A program made the translations under genes and the position numbers. From assembly GCF_018417535.1 (NCBI RefSeq), contig NZ_CP070977.1, positions 434,001 to 498,000 on the forward strand: DNA of 64,000 bases, given 5' to 3'. Of this stretch, positions 42,501 to 48,882 are shown piece by piece. Positions within the stretch are counted from its first letter, which is position 1; every line of letters begins with the position of its first letter. The notes below the pieces were generated by a model, which was not told the DNA's origin, searched no databases, and was given only the letters and a program-made list of their open reading frames with translations. Source of the stretch: Burkholderia pyrrocinia (GTDB lineage: Bacteria; Pseudomonadota; Gammaproteobacteria; Burkholderiales; Burkholderiaceae).

Positions 42501-42936
42501 TGCTGATTTGCGGTCAACTTTGACGGGTAGCGCAAAAACGAGTGGAAACGTAGGTGTGGCGCAGATCAATATTCAGGGTATTCAGCCGACGATGGCAGCA
42601 TCGAGTCAAATTTCTACTCCGACAGCAGAGCAACAAGCCTTGGGATTCGTAGGAAAGGTACCAGAGACGTTTCCCAGTTCCAACGTATGGACGTCGGGGA
42701 ATGATCCAATTCTTCTTAATCGAAGTGCCGATTCTGAGGCTAAGATACTGAATAACATTGCTGCTCAGCTTGGGGACAATACGTCGGTTTCTGGGGCTAT
42801 TAATCTACTTACAGAGCGTGCCCCGTGTGCAAGTTGCTCGAATGTGATTCAGCAATTCCAGGAAAAATATCCAAACATTAAAGTTAATGTGATGGATAAT
42901 GGTGGTGTCATTAGGCCAACCAAATCGGGTAAGTGA
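33529..42936 (+). CDS. bcpA: BcpA/CdiA-type two-partner-secretion exoprotein with C-terminal deaminase toxin
   Basis: The 3135-residue exoprotein is the toxin stalk of a Burkholderia-type contact-dependent inhibition system. It opens with an extended signal peptide region (MNKNQYRLVFSRVRGMLIAV) and a hydrophobic core ending at SSAQ (about residue 73). The TPS secretion domain has NPNL (139-142) and NPSG (180-183). Then come over 2000 residues of filamentous-haemagglutinin repeats. The boundary motif NNELYN is at 2770-2775. The 360-residue variable end finishes in a deaminase-like domain with DSE (3068-3070) and PCASC (Cys 3100, 3103). The last 400 bp are more A/T-rich than the rest, as expected for an exchangeable toxin cassette. 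bcpI starts immediately after the stop. Confidence 0.95.
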   Translation: MNKNQYRLVFSRVRGMLIAVEETASSSGKASAGETARATGSGGLHALAQFGMRHAAFAALLAAGMTPMWSSAQVVGAGANAPSVIQTQNGLQQVNITKPSGAGVSLNTYSQFDVPKQGVIVNNSPVLTNTQQAGYVNGNPNLSPNGSARIIINQVNSSNPSQLKGFVEIAGQRAEMIISNPSGLVVDGGGFINTSRAILTTGTPNLNADGSLAGFNVTRGLITVQGAGLNATNVDQVDLIARAVQANAAIYATNLNVVAGANQVNHDTLQATRIQGDGAAPAVAIDVGQLGGMYSNRIFLVGAEGGVGVRNAGTIAADAMGLTLTTDGRLIQSGKISSTGNVAISAAGGVENSGTTYGQQSVSVNTGADVVNTGTLAAQHNVGVTAGSLNSTGLLGAGVDSNGTVTQAGDLQLATTSQLSATGKNVAGGNVTAKGYGVNLAGSTTAANGNLSLTATNGDVNLTNATTSAQGAVTANAAGTVINDHGNLTSGGSTTLTGGNVSNQGGNVSSQGPLSVTAAGQLANQSGVLVSQSTMALRGGAIANNQGTIQSAGHADVNGTTIDNTAGRVTSLGTDGLVLTATGQLVNAAGTTANGVQGGVIGGNGDVAVQGGNIANHGTITSNTNLHVSGQSVDNTSGSLQAAQNVVVDAGAHLTNSGGTIAGQSATLSGATLDNSLGTVQAGQVALNASTVVNHGGTITQTGTGAMAVNVSGTLDNSSGGTLQTNSTDVTLAPAALVNDGGTIVHAGTGTLTLGNGTGSVSNVGGKIASNGQVIAKAGSLNNTSGSINAQTGLTAAVSGALNNTNGKLLSNTAVGLTSATLTNDGGQIGASTNATIHTGSMTNQGGSIVAPSLSVTADSTLDNSGGTLEANQMALTTPNLTNHGGTITQYGSSAMGVNVSGSLDNSAGGVIQTNSTDLTLAPAQLNNAGGTITHAGTGTLTIEPGNGASALNNAAGTIVTKGQAVVDASTWDNSGGILAAQGGINATIAGDVNNAQGLIRSGASLSLTNGGALVNQAGHIQAGQSTAGDTSTLSIQSASINNADGSIADLGAGKMTVQGGSQITNSHAGGVSGMGAITGNGDVTVSAASISNTQGGQLSGASLHVRGTALDNSGGQIGNVANSSGDVDVTTTGAITNTNGQISSTHDLTVTAPTLRGGGTYSAAHDANVNLQGDFSVTPDYQFNVGHDLAFTLPGTFDNSGNVQSVNNLSVNAGNIVNSGALSAGGLLHTQSTNLTNTGAIVGGSTSLNATGTVSNLAPTALIGASDSNGTLEILANDIENRDDTTATDTMATTAIFGMGKVVLAGGKDASGNYTNAALINNSSALIQSGGDMELHANQVTNTRRVMTTSTGSVDPATLAQFGIPIKGQTGQVGVKDPTSIGGVYTDPPHGGQWNSTYQYTTYYADSATATTVTGISPAAQIASGGNIDASTTGNLKNYWSSITAVGNIKMPQHYDGDGWAATGQQAPSVTVSYSGQYHYNNYDNSEYNWQLPFGNAPFVTSRPGGYTQAAPASVKQYSLPDYHSTLGSNGTISGTGVSINNTAGNASIPSLGLLPGQAVPGLTIGGLSGNASGTKSGASAVHGGVTTVDPVIAGATALNVLNNLTIPQGGLYRPDPSPNANYVIETNPAFTNQKNFISSDYFFGQLGVDLTHIPKRLGDGFYEQQLVRNQVTALTGRAVLGPYTDLQAMYQSLLAAGAALDKQLDLPIGASLSADQVSKLTGNVIMMETRVVDGQSVLVPVVYLAKANQQNVNGPLITATDIDLKDAQNFTNSGTVKADNTLSIQGKQIDNAFGALQSGGLMSLTTTGNVDLTSAKVKAGDLNIDAGGNLILDTATKADTRVSRDGATSVTTTLGPIAQLDVTGDAAIKTGGNFQQKAGNLSVGGDLGMNVGGNWDLGAVQTGEHKIVQRANGVSNTDINNVVGSAVKVGGVSSIGVGGNITAQGAQIEFGQGGTVAAKGNISLGTASATSTVNSNSSGSDSHGSYAETLHTSDQALTGTTLNGGDTVTLASGKDLTIIGSTISLDKGNANLLAAGDVNIGAATETHELNSHETHSHSNVVSGAKIASGIDQTATYSQGSTVSADGVNIVSNRDINVTGSNVVGTNDVTLQAKRDVNIKTSQDTTQSSSYYEKKESGLLTNGGLSVTMGSRSTAQQDQASSVTNHGSVIGSSQGNVTIQAGKDATITGSTVVAGQDVGITGQNVTVNAAYDTYKDAQSQQFSQSGLSVGLGGGLVGLGQSMASAVRQGQQSGDSRLAAVQAVAAAEQAYQNRGGIKDAANALSNGNVSEAAKGVQVQISIGSSHSSSNSTTSITNAKGSSVIGNGNVSITATGTQDANGNAQAGTGNIGMTGATVLGKNVALDANNAITLQSAQSTEQDTSSNSSSGWNAGVGIGVGKNTGISVFANGTNSHGQGNGDSVTQSNTTITAGNALTLRSGGDTTLTGAQVSGDKVKADVGGNLTMTSVQDTSNYTSNQHNSGVSGTFTFGYGGGVDASIGHTGIDANYASVNQQTGIVAGKGGFDVNVANHTQLNGAQIASAAPAESNNLTTGSLGFSNVQNSMSYSASTEGFSTSSGPSFAQTSDHASGVTQAAVSPAKIVVKSDQQDGTDSTAGLSRDTASANQTVQNTFNLQQVQNDLAFAQAFGKAATFAVAEAATQLENSSPQMKALFGEGGAGRDVLHAAVAAIGAALSGGNVAGAVAGSVAGDVLQSLAQPIIDQAVSQLPLDAQAAARKALNEVVATAGGAAGGALAGGGSGTLAGAGAAANNELYNRQLHQSEAEKLQQLQKNQSSEEQYRLAAAECALVHCADNIPDSDPKKAILQKMQNDGSQFTYEKDVLTKAGAFDGYTKLDRLNDAYDRNQVSNRLVGAVQGVTGVATGTAAALGGCYTLVGCIAGGAVAGISFDYAKAGFTQAVNGNPTPTYGELALQSLGMSPGAAAMTYAALGLGATVGSVAANNAAVQAASKGVPQSNESIQAGIKNDLAQQVADLRSTLTGSAKTSGNVGVAQINIQGIQPTMAASSQISTPTAEQQALGFVGKVPETFPSSNVWTSGNDPILLNRSADSEAKILNNIAAQLGDNTSVSGAINLLTERAPCASCSNVIQQFQEKYPNIKVNVMDNGGVIRPTKSGK
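35540..36373 (+). repeat. Direct duplication inside bcpA, period 567 bp
   Basis: Segments at about 35540-35806 and 36107-36373 encode similar blocks (NHGGTITQxGxxAMxVNVSG, then QTNSTDxTLAPA and GTGTLT). Landmarks in both copies are offset by exactly 567 bp (189 codons). This is an internal repeat of the beta-helical stalk. Confidence 0.8.
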
Positions 42937-43296
42937 ATGAGCTCAAGAAGAGAAGATCGAGTGCCATATGAAACAATTAAGGCGTTGGCATTGGATGCAT
43001 ATTTCAATTTCTGCAGAGACAGCGCTCTTATGGAAAGAGCTTCTCACAGGGAGGTGTTGGGGCACGTCGATCTAAATTTCGAAGGCGTGTATGAATCTCA
43101 GATCGAAAATCTAATGCTTTGTGTTGTTCAATTGGTGCTGTCGGGTGGATGGTATCCGGACGCCGAGCGGAGTATGAGGAAGAAGATCGTCGACGAAATT
43201 TCGGTAAATGGGATCGATAAAGTTTTGCAAGGCGTACCGTCTGAAGAGGCTGAGTTGTTCAAGCATGATTTGAGAATTTTGAAATTCATTCAATGA
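42937..43296 (+). CDS. bcpI: BcpI immunity protein
   Basis: The 119-residue protein begins directly after the bcpA stop codon, the fixed place of the immunity gene in bcpAIOB loci. It is small, cytosolic (no signal peptide), acidic and predicted mostly helical (for example ENLMLCVVQLVLSGGW). It would bind and block the deaminase domain at the end of BcpA. The region is more A/T-rich than its neighbours and shares this with the toxin end of bcpA, which points to joint transfer. No named immunity family was recognised; the call rests on position. Confidence 0.82.
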   Translation: MSSRREDRVPYETIKALALDAYFNFCRDSALMERASHREVLGHVDLNFEGVYESQIENLMLCVVQLVLSGGWYPDAERSMRKKIVDEISVNGIDKVLQGVPSEEAELFKHDLRILKFIQ

Positions 43297-43314
43297 TGGG
43301 CTAGAGCGCGAACG

Positions 43315-43539
43315 ATGGCGAAACTGACAGGAGGTTTTACGCTGGTATCGATCGTGGTAGCTGTGTCGCTTGCAGCATGCGAAACCGTGCCCCCAGATGC
43401 ACCGCCGCGTCCGCCACTCAAGGCAGAGATGTCGCCAGTGCTCCCTTCTTGGTCGACAATGACGTGGGTCATGGGCTACTGGAAATGGAGTGGCACTGAG
43501 TGGGTCTGGATTCCGGGCCATCTTGCACCGAAACCATAG
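43315..43539 (+). CDS. bcpO: BcpO small lipoprotein
   Basis: The 74-residue product has a signal peptide with lipobox SLAAC (Cys about 22), then a proline-rich stretch and a Trp-rich end (MGYWKWSGTEWVWIPGHL). A small lipoprotein gene between bcpI and bcpB is a hallmark of the Burkholderia bcpAIOB order and is absent from the E. coli cdiBAI type. BcpO has been linked to full CDI activity in some strains. It lies 18 bp after bcpI and 24 bp before bcpB. Confidence 0.88.
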   Translation: MAKLTGGFTLVSIVVAVSLAACETVPPDAPPRPPLKAEMSPVLPSWSTMTWVMGYWKWSGTEWVWIPGHLAPKP

Positions 43540-43563
43540 AACAAATTCAACAAACGTATCCGA

Positions 43564-45324
43564 ATGAGAATCAGCCCGTCCGCTGTCCTGTTGTCGATTG
43601 CCTCCCTCGCGCCAATGACGGCATATACACAGCAGGTCCCATCTCCCGCCGACCAAGCCGCCGCCGGGCGTGCAAATGCGGAACAGGATCGGCAGGCGCA
43701 GCAGCAACGGGACGCGCAGCAGCGTGATGCAGCCGTGCGCGCTCCTTCCGTTCGCTCCGAAGTGCCGAAGGTCGAAGCGTATCCGGCCCTTCCTGTCGAA
43801 TCGCCGTGCTTCCGCATTGACCGCTTTGCACTCGACGTGCCGGCCTCGCTGCCTGACGCGACGAGGGCGCAAGGCGCGTCCGCGTTGCCGATGGATCGCT
43901 TCGCGTTTGCGCGCGAGTGGTTGAATCGCTACGTCGGCCAATGCGTCGGCAGACAAGGCGTTGACGTGCTGGTTAAGGGGCTGTCTCAGGCGATTCTCGC
44001 GCGGGGCTATGTCACAACGCGCGTGCTCGTCCCTGAGCAAGACCTGTCGACCGGCACGCTGAAACTGTCGCTGATTCCCGGCACGATCCGTCATGTGCGC
44101 TTCGCCGACGAAAAACTGCGCGGCACATGGAAAACCGCCTTCCCGACCCGCGACGGCGAGGTGCTGAACCTGCGAGACCTCGAACAGGGTCTCGAGCAAA
44201 TGAAGCGCGTGACGAGCCAGGACGTATCAATGCAGATCGTTCCAGGCGATCTGCCCGGCGAAAGCGACGTCGTCCTCGACGTAAAACGCGGCAAACCATG
44301 GACGGTCGTCGCATCGATCGACAACTCCGGTACGCGTGCCACCGGCAAGCTGCAAGGCAACCTGTCGGTTGGTATCGACAATCCGCTCGGTCTGAACGAC
44401 ATCTTGAACGTCGGCGTTAGCCAGGACCTCGAGTTCGGCGACAAGCGCCTCGGCTCGCACGGCTGGAACAGTTTCTATTCGATTCCGTGGGGCTATTGGA
44501 CGGCCACGCTGTCCGCAAATACAAACACCTACTACCAGCAGATTGCGGGCGTGAACCAGACGTTCGTCGCGAGCGGCAACTCGAAGACGCTCGATTTCAA
44601 ATTGGCCCGCGTGCTGGCACGCAGCCAGAACGACGTGTTCGGCGGATATTTCCGGCTGTCACGCCGTTTCGGACAAAGCTTCATCGAAGACACCGAGATT
44701 TCGCAGCAGCGCCGCAACAACACGATCATCGAACTGGGCCTGACCGATCGCCACTATTTCGATGGCGCGCAGTTTGACGGCTCGCTCGCATACCGGCAGG
44801 GCGTCGGCGGATTCGGCGCGCAGGATGACACGCTTGCGGCAGATGGTGGCCCGACGTATCGCTTCAAGATGGCCGTGCTCGACGCGAACCTGTTGGTGCC
44901 GTTCGCGATCGGCAAGCAGCAGCTCCGCTATGTCGGCACGTTTCACGGCCAGTACACGGGGAACACGCTGTACTACCTCGATGACATGACAATCGGCAGC
45001 CGTTACACCGTGCGCGGTTTCGACGGCGAAACGATGTTGGCGGCGGCGCGCGGATTCTACTGGCGCAACGAACTGCAGATGCCGATCGGTCAGACCGGGC
45101 AAGCGCTGTATGCGGGGCTCGACTACGGGCGCGTATGGGGGCCGCAGCCGATCGCGCTCGTCGGGACGCAATTGGCCGGCGCAGTCGTCGGCGTGAAGGG
45201 CAGCGTCGGCACGCGCTTCGGCACCTACGCGTATGACCTGTTTGCGGGCACGCCAGTCTATAAACCGGCTGGCTTCCCGACGGCGCGCGTTACGGTCGGG
45301 TTCCAGCTGACTTCGCAGTTTTGA
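43564..45324 (+). CDS. bcpB: BcpB/CdiB outer-membrane TPS transporter
   Basis: The 586-residue TpsB-type protein moves BcpA across the outer membrane. It has a signal peptide (to about TAYTQQ), a Gln/Arg/Ala-rich plug-helix region, two POTRA segments (about residues 75-250, including GYVTTRVLVPEQDLSTGTL) and a C-terminal 16-strand barrel. The conserved loop motif VRGF (about residue 484) and a final aromatic residue (TSQF) are seen. The length is normal for the family. Its place as the last gene of bcpAIOB confirms the system type. Confidence 0.95.
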   Translation: MRISPSAVLLSIASLAPMTAYTQQVPSPADQAAAGRANAEQDRQAQQQRDAQQRDAAVRAPSVRSEVPKVEAYPALPVESPCFRIDRFALDVPASLPDATRAQGASALPMDRFAFAREWLNRYVGQCVGRQGVDVLVKGLSQAILARGYVTTRVLVPEQDLSTGTLKLSLIPGTIRHVRFADEKLRGTWKTAFPTRDGEVLNLRDLEQGLEQMKRVTSQDVSMQIVPGDLPGESDVVLDVKRGKPWTVVASIDNSGTRATGKLQGNLSVGIDNPLGLNDILNVGVSQDLEFGDKRLGSHGWNSFYSIPWGYWTATLSANTNTYYQQIAGVNQTFVASGNSKTLDFKLARVLARSQNDVFGGYFRLSRRFGQSFIEDTEISQQRRNNTIIELGLTDRHYFDGAQFDGSLAYRQGVGGFGAQDDTLAADGGPTYRFKMAVLDANLLVPFAIGKQQLRYVGTFHGQYTGNTLYYLDDMTIGSRYTVRGFDGETMLAAARGFYWRNELQMPIGQTGQALYAGLDYGRVWGPQPIALVGTQLAGAVVGVKGSVGTRFGTYAYDLFAGTPVYKPAGFPTARVTVGFQLTSQF

Positions 45325-45338
45325 GCGGGGAGTCCCTT

Positions 45339-45554
45339 GTGGTGGAAGACAGGCAGTTGGACGAACCGAATATATCGAACGACACGCAGCCAGTCTGGTT
45401 TCCACCGCGTCACCCGTGGTTAAACAGAAGGCGTCGCGCGATGGAGAAGGCGCGACAGGCGCATGTCGCGCAGCCTACACCCGAGCGGACGCCCGTGCCC
45501 ACTGCCGAGCCACGCATCGTCGTGAAGCGGAGGCGACGATTGGTTCTCGATTGA
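45339..45554 (+). CDS. Small basic protein at the end of the bcp locus
   Basis: The GTG at 45339 has GGGGAG seven bases upstream and encodes 71 residues; an alternative TTG at 45321 overlaps the bcpB stop. The product has a Pro/Trp patch (TQPVWFPPRHPW) and two Arg-rich clusters (LNRRRRAMEKAR, VVKRRRRLVLD). No signal peptide or known domain is seen. It ends before a terminator, so it is the last gene of the bcp transcript. Confidence 0.55.
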   Translation: MVEDRQLDEPNISNDTQPVWFPPRHPWLNRRRRAMEKARQAHVAQPTPERTPVPTAEPRIVVKRRRRLVLD

Positions 45555-45606
45555 TATTTCGAGTTTGATTGGTCGCGTCTAGGCTCCCCCCGGGTCTAGA
45601 TGCTTT

Positions 45607-45635
45607 GCGCGGTACGCAGTATCGCCGCGCCTTTT
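45607..45635 (+). terminator. Terminator of the bcp operon
   Basis: GCGCGG and CCGCGC form a 6-bp stem with a 12-base loop, followed directly by CTTTTT. Confidence 0.7.
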
Positions 45636-45729
45636 TATGCAGGGACCACGCCGGTAAGCTTGCGACAAGTTTCCTGGATGGTGTTTTGTATATTTTGTTA
45701 GTTATATTTAATAATTGAGAGAAAAGAAA

Positions 45730-46314
45730 ATGAAGAAACTGGTTCTGGTCGGTCTGATGGGTTCGGCGGTTCTGCTGGCCGCATGTGGCGGCGGCGATGG
45801 TGATGGCAGCAGCGGCGCGTCGTCCGGAAATTCGGCGGGTTCGACCTCGCAAAGCTCGTCGACCACGGCAGCGGCATTTGCTTGCCCGTCCGACTACAAG
45901 AAGCTGTCGATCACGAACAGCAGTGTGGTCGCCAACGCGAATATCAACGTCGTAACCGACGACGGCATCGCGACGTTGACGCTCAAGACGCCGTCCAGCG
46001 GCATTACCGGCGATTTAACCGTGTGCCTTGGCAAGCCGAATCCGGTACCTGCTGGCGTAACGGCGGACTACATCTACGAGGTGAAGTCCTCGGGCGATCT
46101 CCATTCGATGGCGTCCTCGACGCTGACGCTGAACTTTACGACGAACGTCAAACCGACCCAGAACCCGCCGGTTATCGAGTACGCGAACGTGTCGGGTGGA
46201 ACCGTAACCTACACATCCGTGCTTCAGGGCGCGTCGGTTTCGGTCGCGCCGAACTTCAGCCTGTCCGCAAACGCACAGGAAGCCGGCTACTACGTGGTGC
46301 GCCTTACGAAATAA
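45730..46314 (+). CDS. Lipoprotein of unknown function, 194 residues
   Basis: The protein starts MKKLVLVGLMGSAVLLAAC with a clear lipobox, followed by a Gly/Ser/Asp linker (to about residue 50) and one beta-rich domain (TNSSVVANANINVVTDDGIATLTLK and LTLNFTTNVKPTQNPPV). It resembles other uncharacterised Burkholderia surface lipoproteins, but no family name can be given. It starts about 95 bp after the bcp terminator in A/T-rich sequence that probably contains its promoter. Confidence 0.75.
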   Translation: MKKLVLVGLMGSAVLLAACGGGDGDGSSGASSGNSAGSTSQSSSTTAAAFACPSDYKKLSITNSSVVANANINVVTDDGIATLTLKTPSSGITGDLTVCLGKPNPVPAGVTADYIYEVKSSGDLHSMASSTLTLNFTTNVKPTQNPPVIEYANVSGGTVTYTSVLQGASVSVAPNFSLSANAQEAGYYVVRLTK

Positions 46315-46401
46315 CGCGGCAATTGCGATTTGACGAACCTCGTTTAGGCGCTTGGAACGTAGAAGCCGCAGCGGCCACGTCCTTTTTAGGTATGGATTCC
46401 A

Positions 46402-46788
46402 TTGAAGTACAACATCGTAATCGGAAGTCTGTTGCTGCTGTCGACTGCGTCGGCAGTCGCTGAGTATCGAGAGACTTGGGTGAGTCCAAGCGAGTTGAAA
46501 AGTTTGGATGCGGGACACAAGAACACACGAAGCAAGGTGCTACCGGCAAAGCAATTGAAGCCGCAAGCATCGTCTTCGCGATCCCATGATCAACAAGGTC
46601 GTGCGCCGCGTCAGGTGCCTTCAGATCCGATTGCAGCATTTGCCCGCGACGATCGCGAAGTTCACGAGTCGCAAAAATCCCGGCCAGTTTCGACGCGGCC
46701 TCGTAAGGCGCAGATCGTTCAGCAGAAGGGAAGAAAGGCTGTCGGTAACAGTCGCAGCATGAAGGCGGTAACCCCGAAGATGGCGTGA
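46402..46788 (+). CDS. Exported basic protein of unknown function
   Basis: A TTG start opens 128 codons. The first 21 residues form a cleavable signal peptide (KYNIVIGSLLLLSTASAVAE). The mature part is strongly basic and low in hydrophobic residues (many Arg, Lys, Ser, Gln), so it is probably unstructured. No ribosome site is convincing and no family is recognised. The signal peptide is the main support for a real gene. Confidence 0.5.
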   Translation: MKYNIVIGSLLLLSTASAVAEYRETWVSPSELKSLDAGHKNTRSKVLPAKQLKPQASSSRSHDQQGRAPRQVPSDPIAAFARDDREVHESQKSRPVSTRPRKAQIVQQKGRKAVGNSRSMKAVTPKMA

Positions 46789-46855
46789 TCGTGGGCGGCC
46801 CGCAAAAATGATCCATACGCGGTGCCGTATTTTTAAGCTTAACAAGGAGATCTGA

Positions 46856-47539
46856 TTGAAAGCTTCCAATAACTTTCACGTGCTGGTGATTACAGCCGTG
46901 GCGGCTGCCATGAGCTTGAGCGGCTGCGCAACGGAATCGTCGCGTACGCTCGACGTGCCGGCCGTCAGCAGCGCGCAGAAGCCGTATGCCGGCAAGCCCG
47001 TTGCGATTGCAGTCGGCAAGTTCGACAACCGCTCGAGCTATATGCGCGGCATCTTCTCGGACGGCATCGATCGCCTCGGCGGACAGGCGAAGACGATCCT
47101 TGTTACGCGTCTGCAGCAGAGCCGGCGCTTCAACGTGCTCGATCGCGAGAACCTCGACGAGATCAAGCAGGAAGCCGGCTTCATGAAGAAGGCGCAGGCC
47201 GTGAAGGGTGCGAACTACGTGGTGACGGGCGACGTGACCGAGTTCGGCCGTAAGGACGTCGGAGATCAGCAACTGTTCGGCATCCTCGGTCAGGGCAAGA
47301 CGCAAGTCGCATACGCGAAGGTCAACCTGAACATTGTCGATACTGCGACGTCGGAAGTCATCGCATCGAGCCAGGGCGCGGGCGAATACAGCCTGTCGAA
47401 TCGCGAGATCATCGGCTTCGGCGGCACCGCGAGCTATGACTCGACGCTCAACGGCAAGGTGCTCGATCTCGCGATCCAGGAAGCGGTCAATCACCTGGTC
47501 GAGCAGGTCGACGCAGGTGCGCTCAAGACGGCTCAATAA
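46856..47539 (+). CDS. CsgG/HfaB-family lipoprotein
   Basis: The 227-residue protein has a signal peptide with lipobox LSGC and a CsgG-type domain: VAVGKF-like core (IAVGKFDNRSSYMRG), VTRLQQSRRFNVLDRENLDEI, ANYVVTGDVTEFG and KVLDLAIQEAVNHLV. CsgG proteins form outer-membrane pores or periplasmic assemblies for surface polymers. The start is TTG with AAGGAG six bases upstream. It heads a three-gene set with DUF4810 and DUF799 lipoproteins, an association seen in many proteobacteria. Confidence 0.9.
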   Translation: MKASNNFHVLVITAVAAAMSLSGCATESSRTLDVPAVSSAQKPYAGKPVAIAVGKFDNRSSYMRGIFSDGIDRLGGQAKTILVTRLQQSRRFNVLDRENLDEIKQEAGFMKKAQAVKGANYVVTGDVTEFGRKDVGDQQLFGILGQGKTQVAYAKVNLNIVDTATSEVIASSQGAGEYSLSNREIIGFGGTASYDSTLNGKVLDLAIQEAVNHLVEQVDAGALKTAQ

Positions 47540-47584
47540 GCGCTGCGAACTTTATCGATTCACACGTCAGAACAAGGAAGAACT

Positions 47585-47956
47585 ATGAAACGGGGTATTG
47601 GGCTGTCCGCGATTGCGGCAGTCTTGCTGCTCGCGGGCTGCGCGGCGCCGACCACGCCGCCGCTCTATCAGTGGAATGGCTATCAGCCTCAGGTGTACGA
47701 ATACTTCAAGGGGAAGACGTCGCCGCAGGAGCAGATCGATGCGCTCGAAAAGGCACTGCAGGAGATTCGTGCGAAGGGCAACACGCCACCGCCGGGCTTC
47801 CATGCGCATCTCGGGATGTTGTACGCGAGCATCGGTCAAGAGCAGCAGGCGGAACAAGCGTTCCAGGCCGAGAAGCAGCTGTTTCCGGAGTCCGCGGCGT
47901 ATATGGATTTCCTGATGAAGAAAAAAACTGCCTCGCAGAAAACCGCCAAACAGTAA
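47585..47956 (+). CDS. DUF4810 lipoprotein
   Basis: The 123-residue protein has lipobox LAGC (Cys about 19), the family opening LYQWNGYQPQVYEYFKG and a helical, TPR-like part (FHAHLGMLYASIGQEQQAEQAF). It is the middle gene of the CsgG-DUF4810-DUF799 set. It probably works with these as an envelope lipoprotein complex. It ends 10 bp before the next gene. Confidence 0.88.
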   Translation: MKRGIGLSAIAAVLLLAGCAAPTTPPLYQWNGYQPQVYEYFKGKTSPQEQIDALEKALQEIRAKGNTPPPGFHAHLGMLYASIGQEQQAEQAFQAEKQLFPESAAYMDFLMKKKTASQKTAKQ

Positions 47957-47966
47957 TGGACCTGCC

Positions 47967-48635
47967 ATGTTGAAAACACTCAAGTTGTTGTCCGTGTTGT
48001 CGATCGTCGTGCTGCTGGGTGCGTGCGCACAGCCTGTGAAACACGTCGACTACACGGCCTTCAAGAACAGCAAACCGCGCTCGATTCTTGTGTTGCCGCC
48101 GGTGAACGAGACCAACGATGTCACCGCGACCTACGGGATGTTGTCGCAGATGACGTTGCCGCTCGCCGAGGCCGGCTATTACGTCGTGCCGGTTGCCGTG
48201 ATGGACGAGACTTTCAAGCAGAACGGTCTGACGAACGCTGCCGAGATCCAGGGTACGTCGCCGGCGAAGTTGCGCGAGATCTTTGGTGCAGACGCTGCAC
48301 TGTATTCCAAGGTGACGAAGTATGGCTCCGTTTATCAGATCGTCGACAGCACGACCGTGGTGGCGGCATCGGCAAGGCTCGTCGACCTGAAGACAGGCGA
48401 CGTACTTTGGCAAGGCCAAGGTCGAGCGACCGGCAAGGAACTCGGCAATAACGTCAACGTCGGGGCATTCGGCATTGTCGGTGTGCTGGTGCAGGCTGCC
48501 GTCAAGCAGGTCGCGCACTCGCTGACAGACGAGGGCCACGATGTCGCCGCGCTGACGAGCAATCGATTGCTGTCGGCCGGGCCGCCGAACGGCTTGCTGT
48601 ACGGGCCGAGATCGCGGAAGTATGGAGCGGATTGA
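47967..48635 (+). CDS. DUF799 (GNA1162-like) lipoprotein
   Basis: The 222-residue protein has lipobox LGAC (Cys about 20), then the DUF799 core: RSILVLPPVNETNDVTATYGMLSQ, GYYVVPVAVMDETFKQNGL and ADAALYSKVTKYGS. The fold resembles the TolB N-domain/CsgG type. The founding member is neisserial surface antigen GNA1162. It closes the three-gene lipoprotein operon. Confidence 0.9.
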   Translation: MLKTLKLLSVLSIVVLLGACAQPVKHVDYTAFKNSKPRSILVLPPVNETNDVTATYGMLSQMTLPLAEAGYYVVPVAVMDETFKQNGLTNAAEIQGTSPAKLREIFGADAALYSKVTKYGSVYQIVDSTTVVAASARLVDLKTGDVLWQGQGRATGKELGNNVNVGAFGIVGVLVQAAVKQVAHSLTDEGHDVAALTSNRLLSAGPPNGLLYGPRSRKYGAD

Positions 48636-48882
48636 TCGCGTTTCGTTCGGGAGGGCGCACGGATCGATTGACGTGCGCTCATCAATGGAGCCCGCGCTAG
48701 AAAAATCGGAAAGGGTGCGAGCGCCGGATAACGGTTTAGCAGCAAATATAGGCGTTCGCGCTTGAGATGCCGTCGCGAGCTTGGTGACCGGATGCCGCAT
48801 GAAACGCGGAATCGAGCGTCGGGACGGAATGATCGAGATCGTCGTCGTCGCATATGCTAGTAGCGTAGGTGGATAGAGTTCG

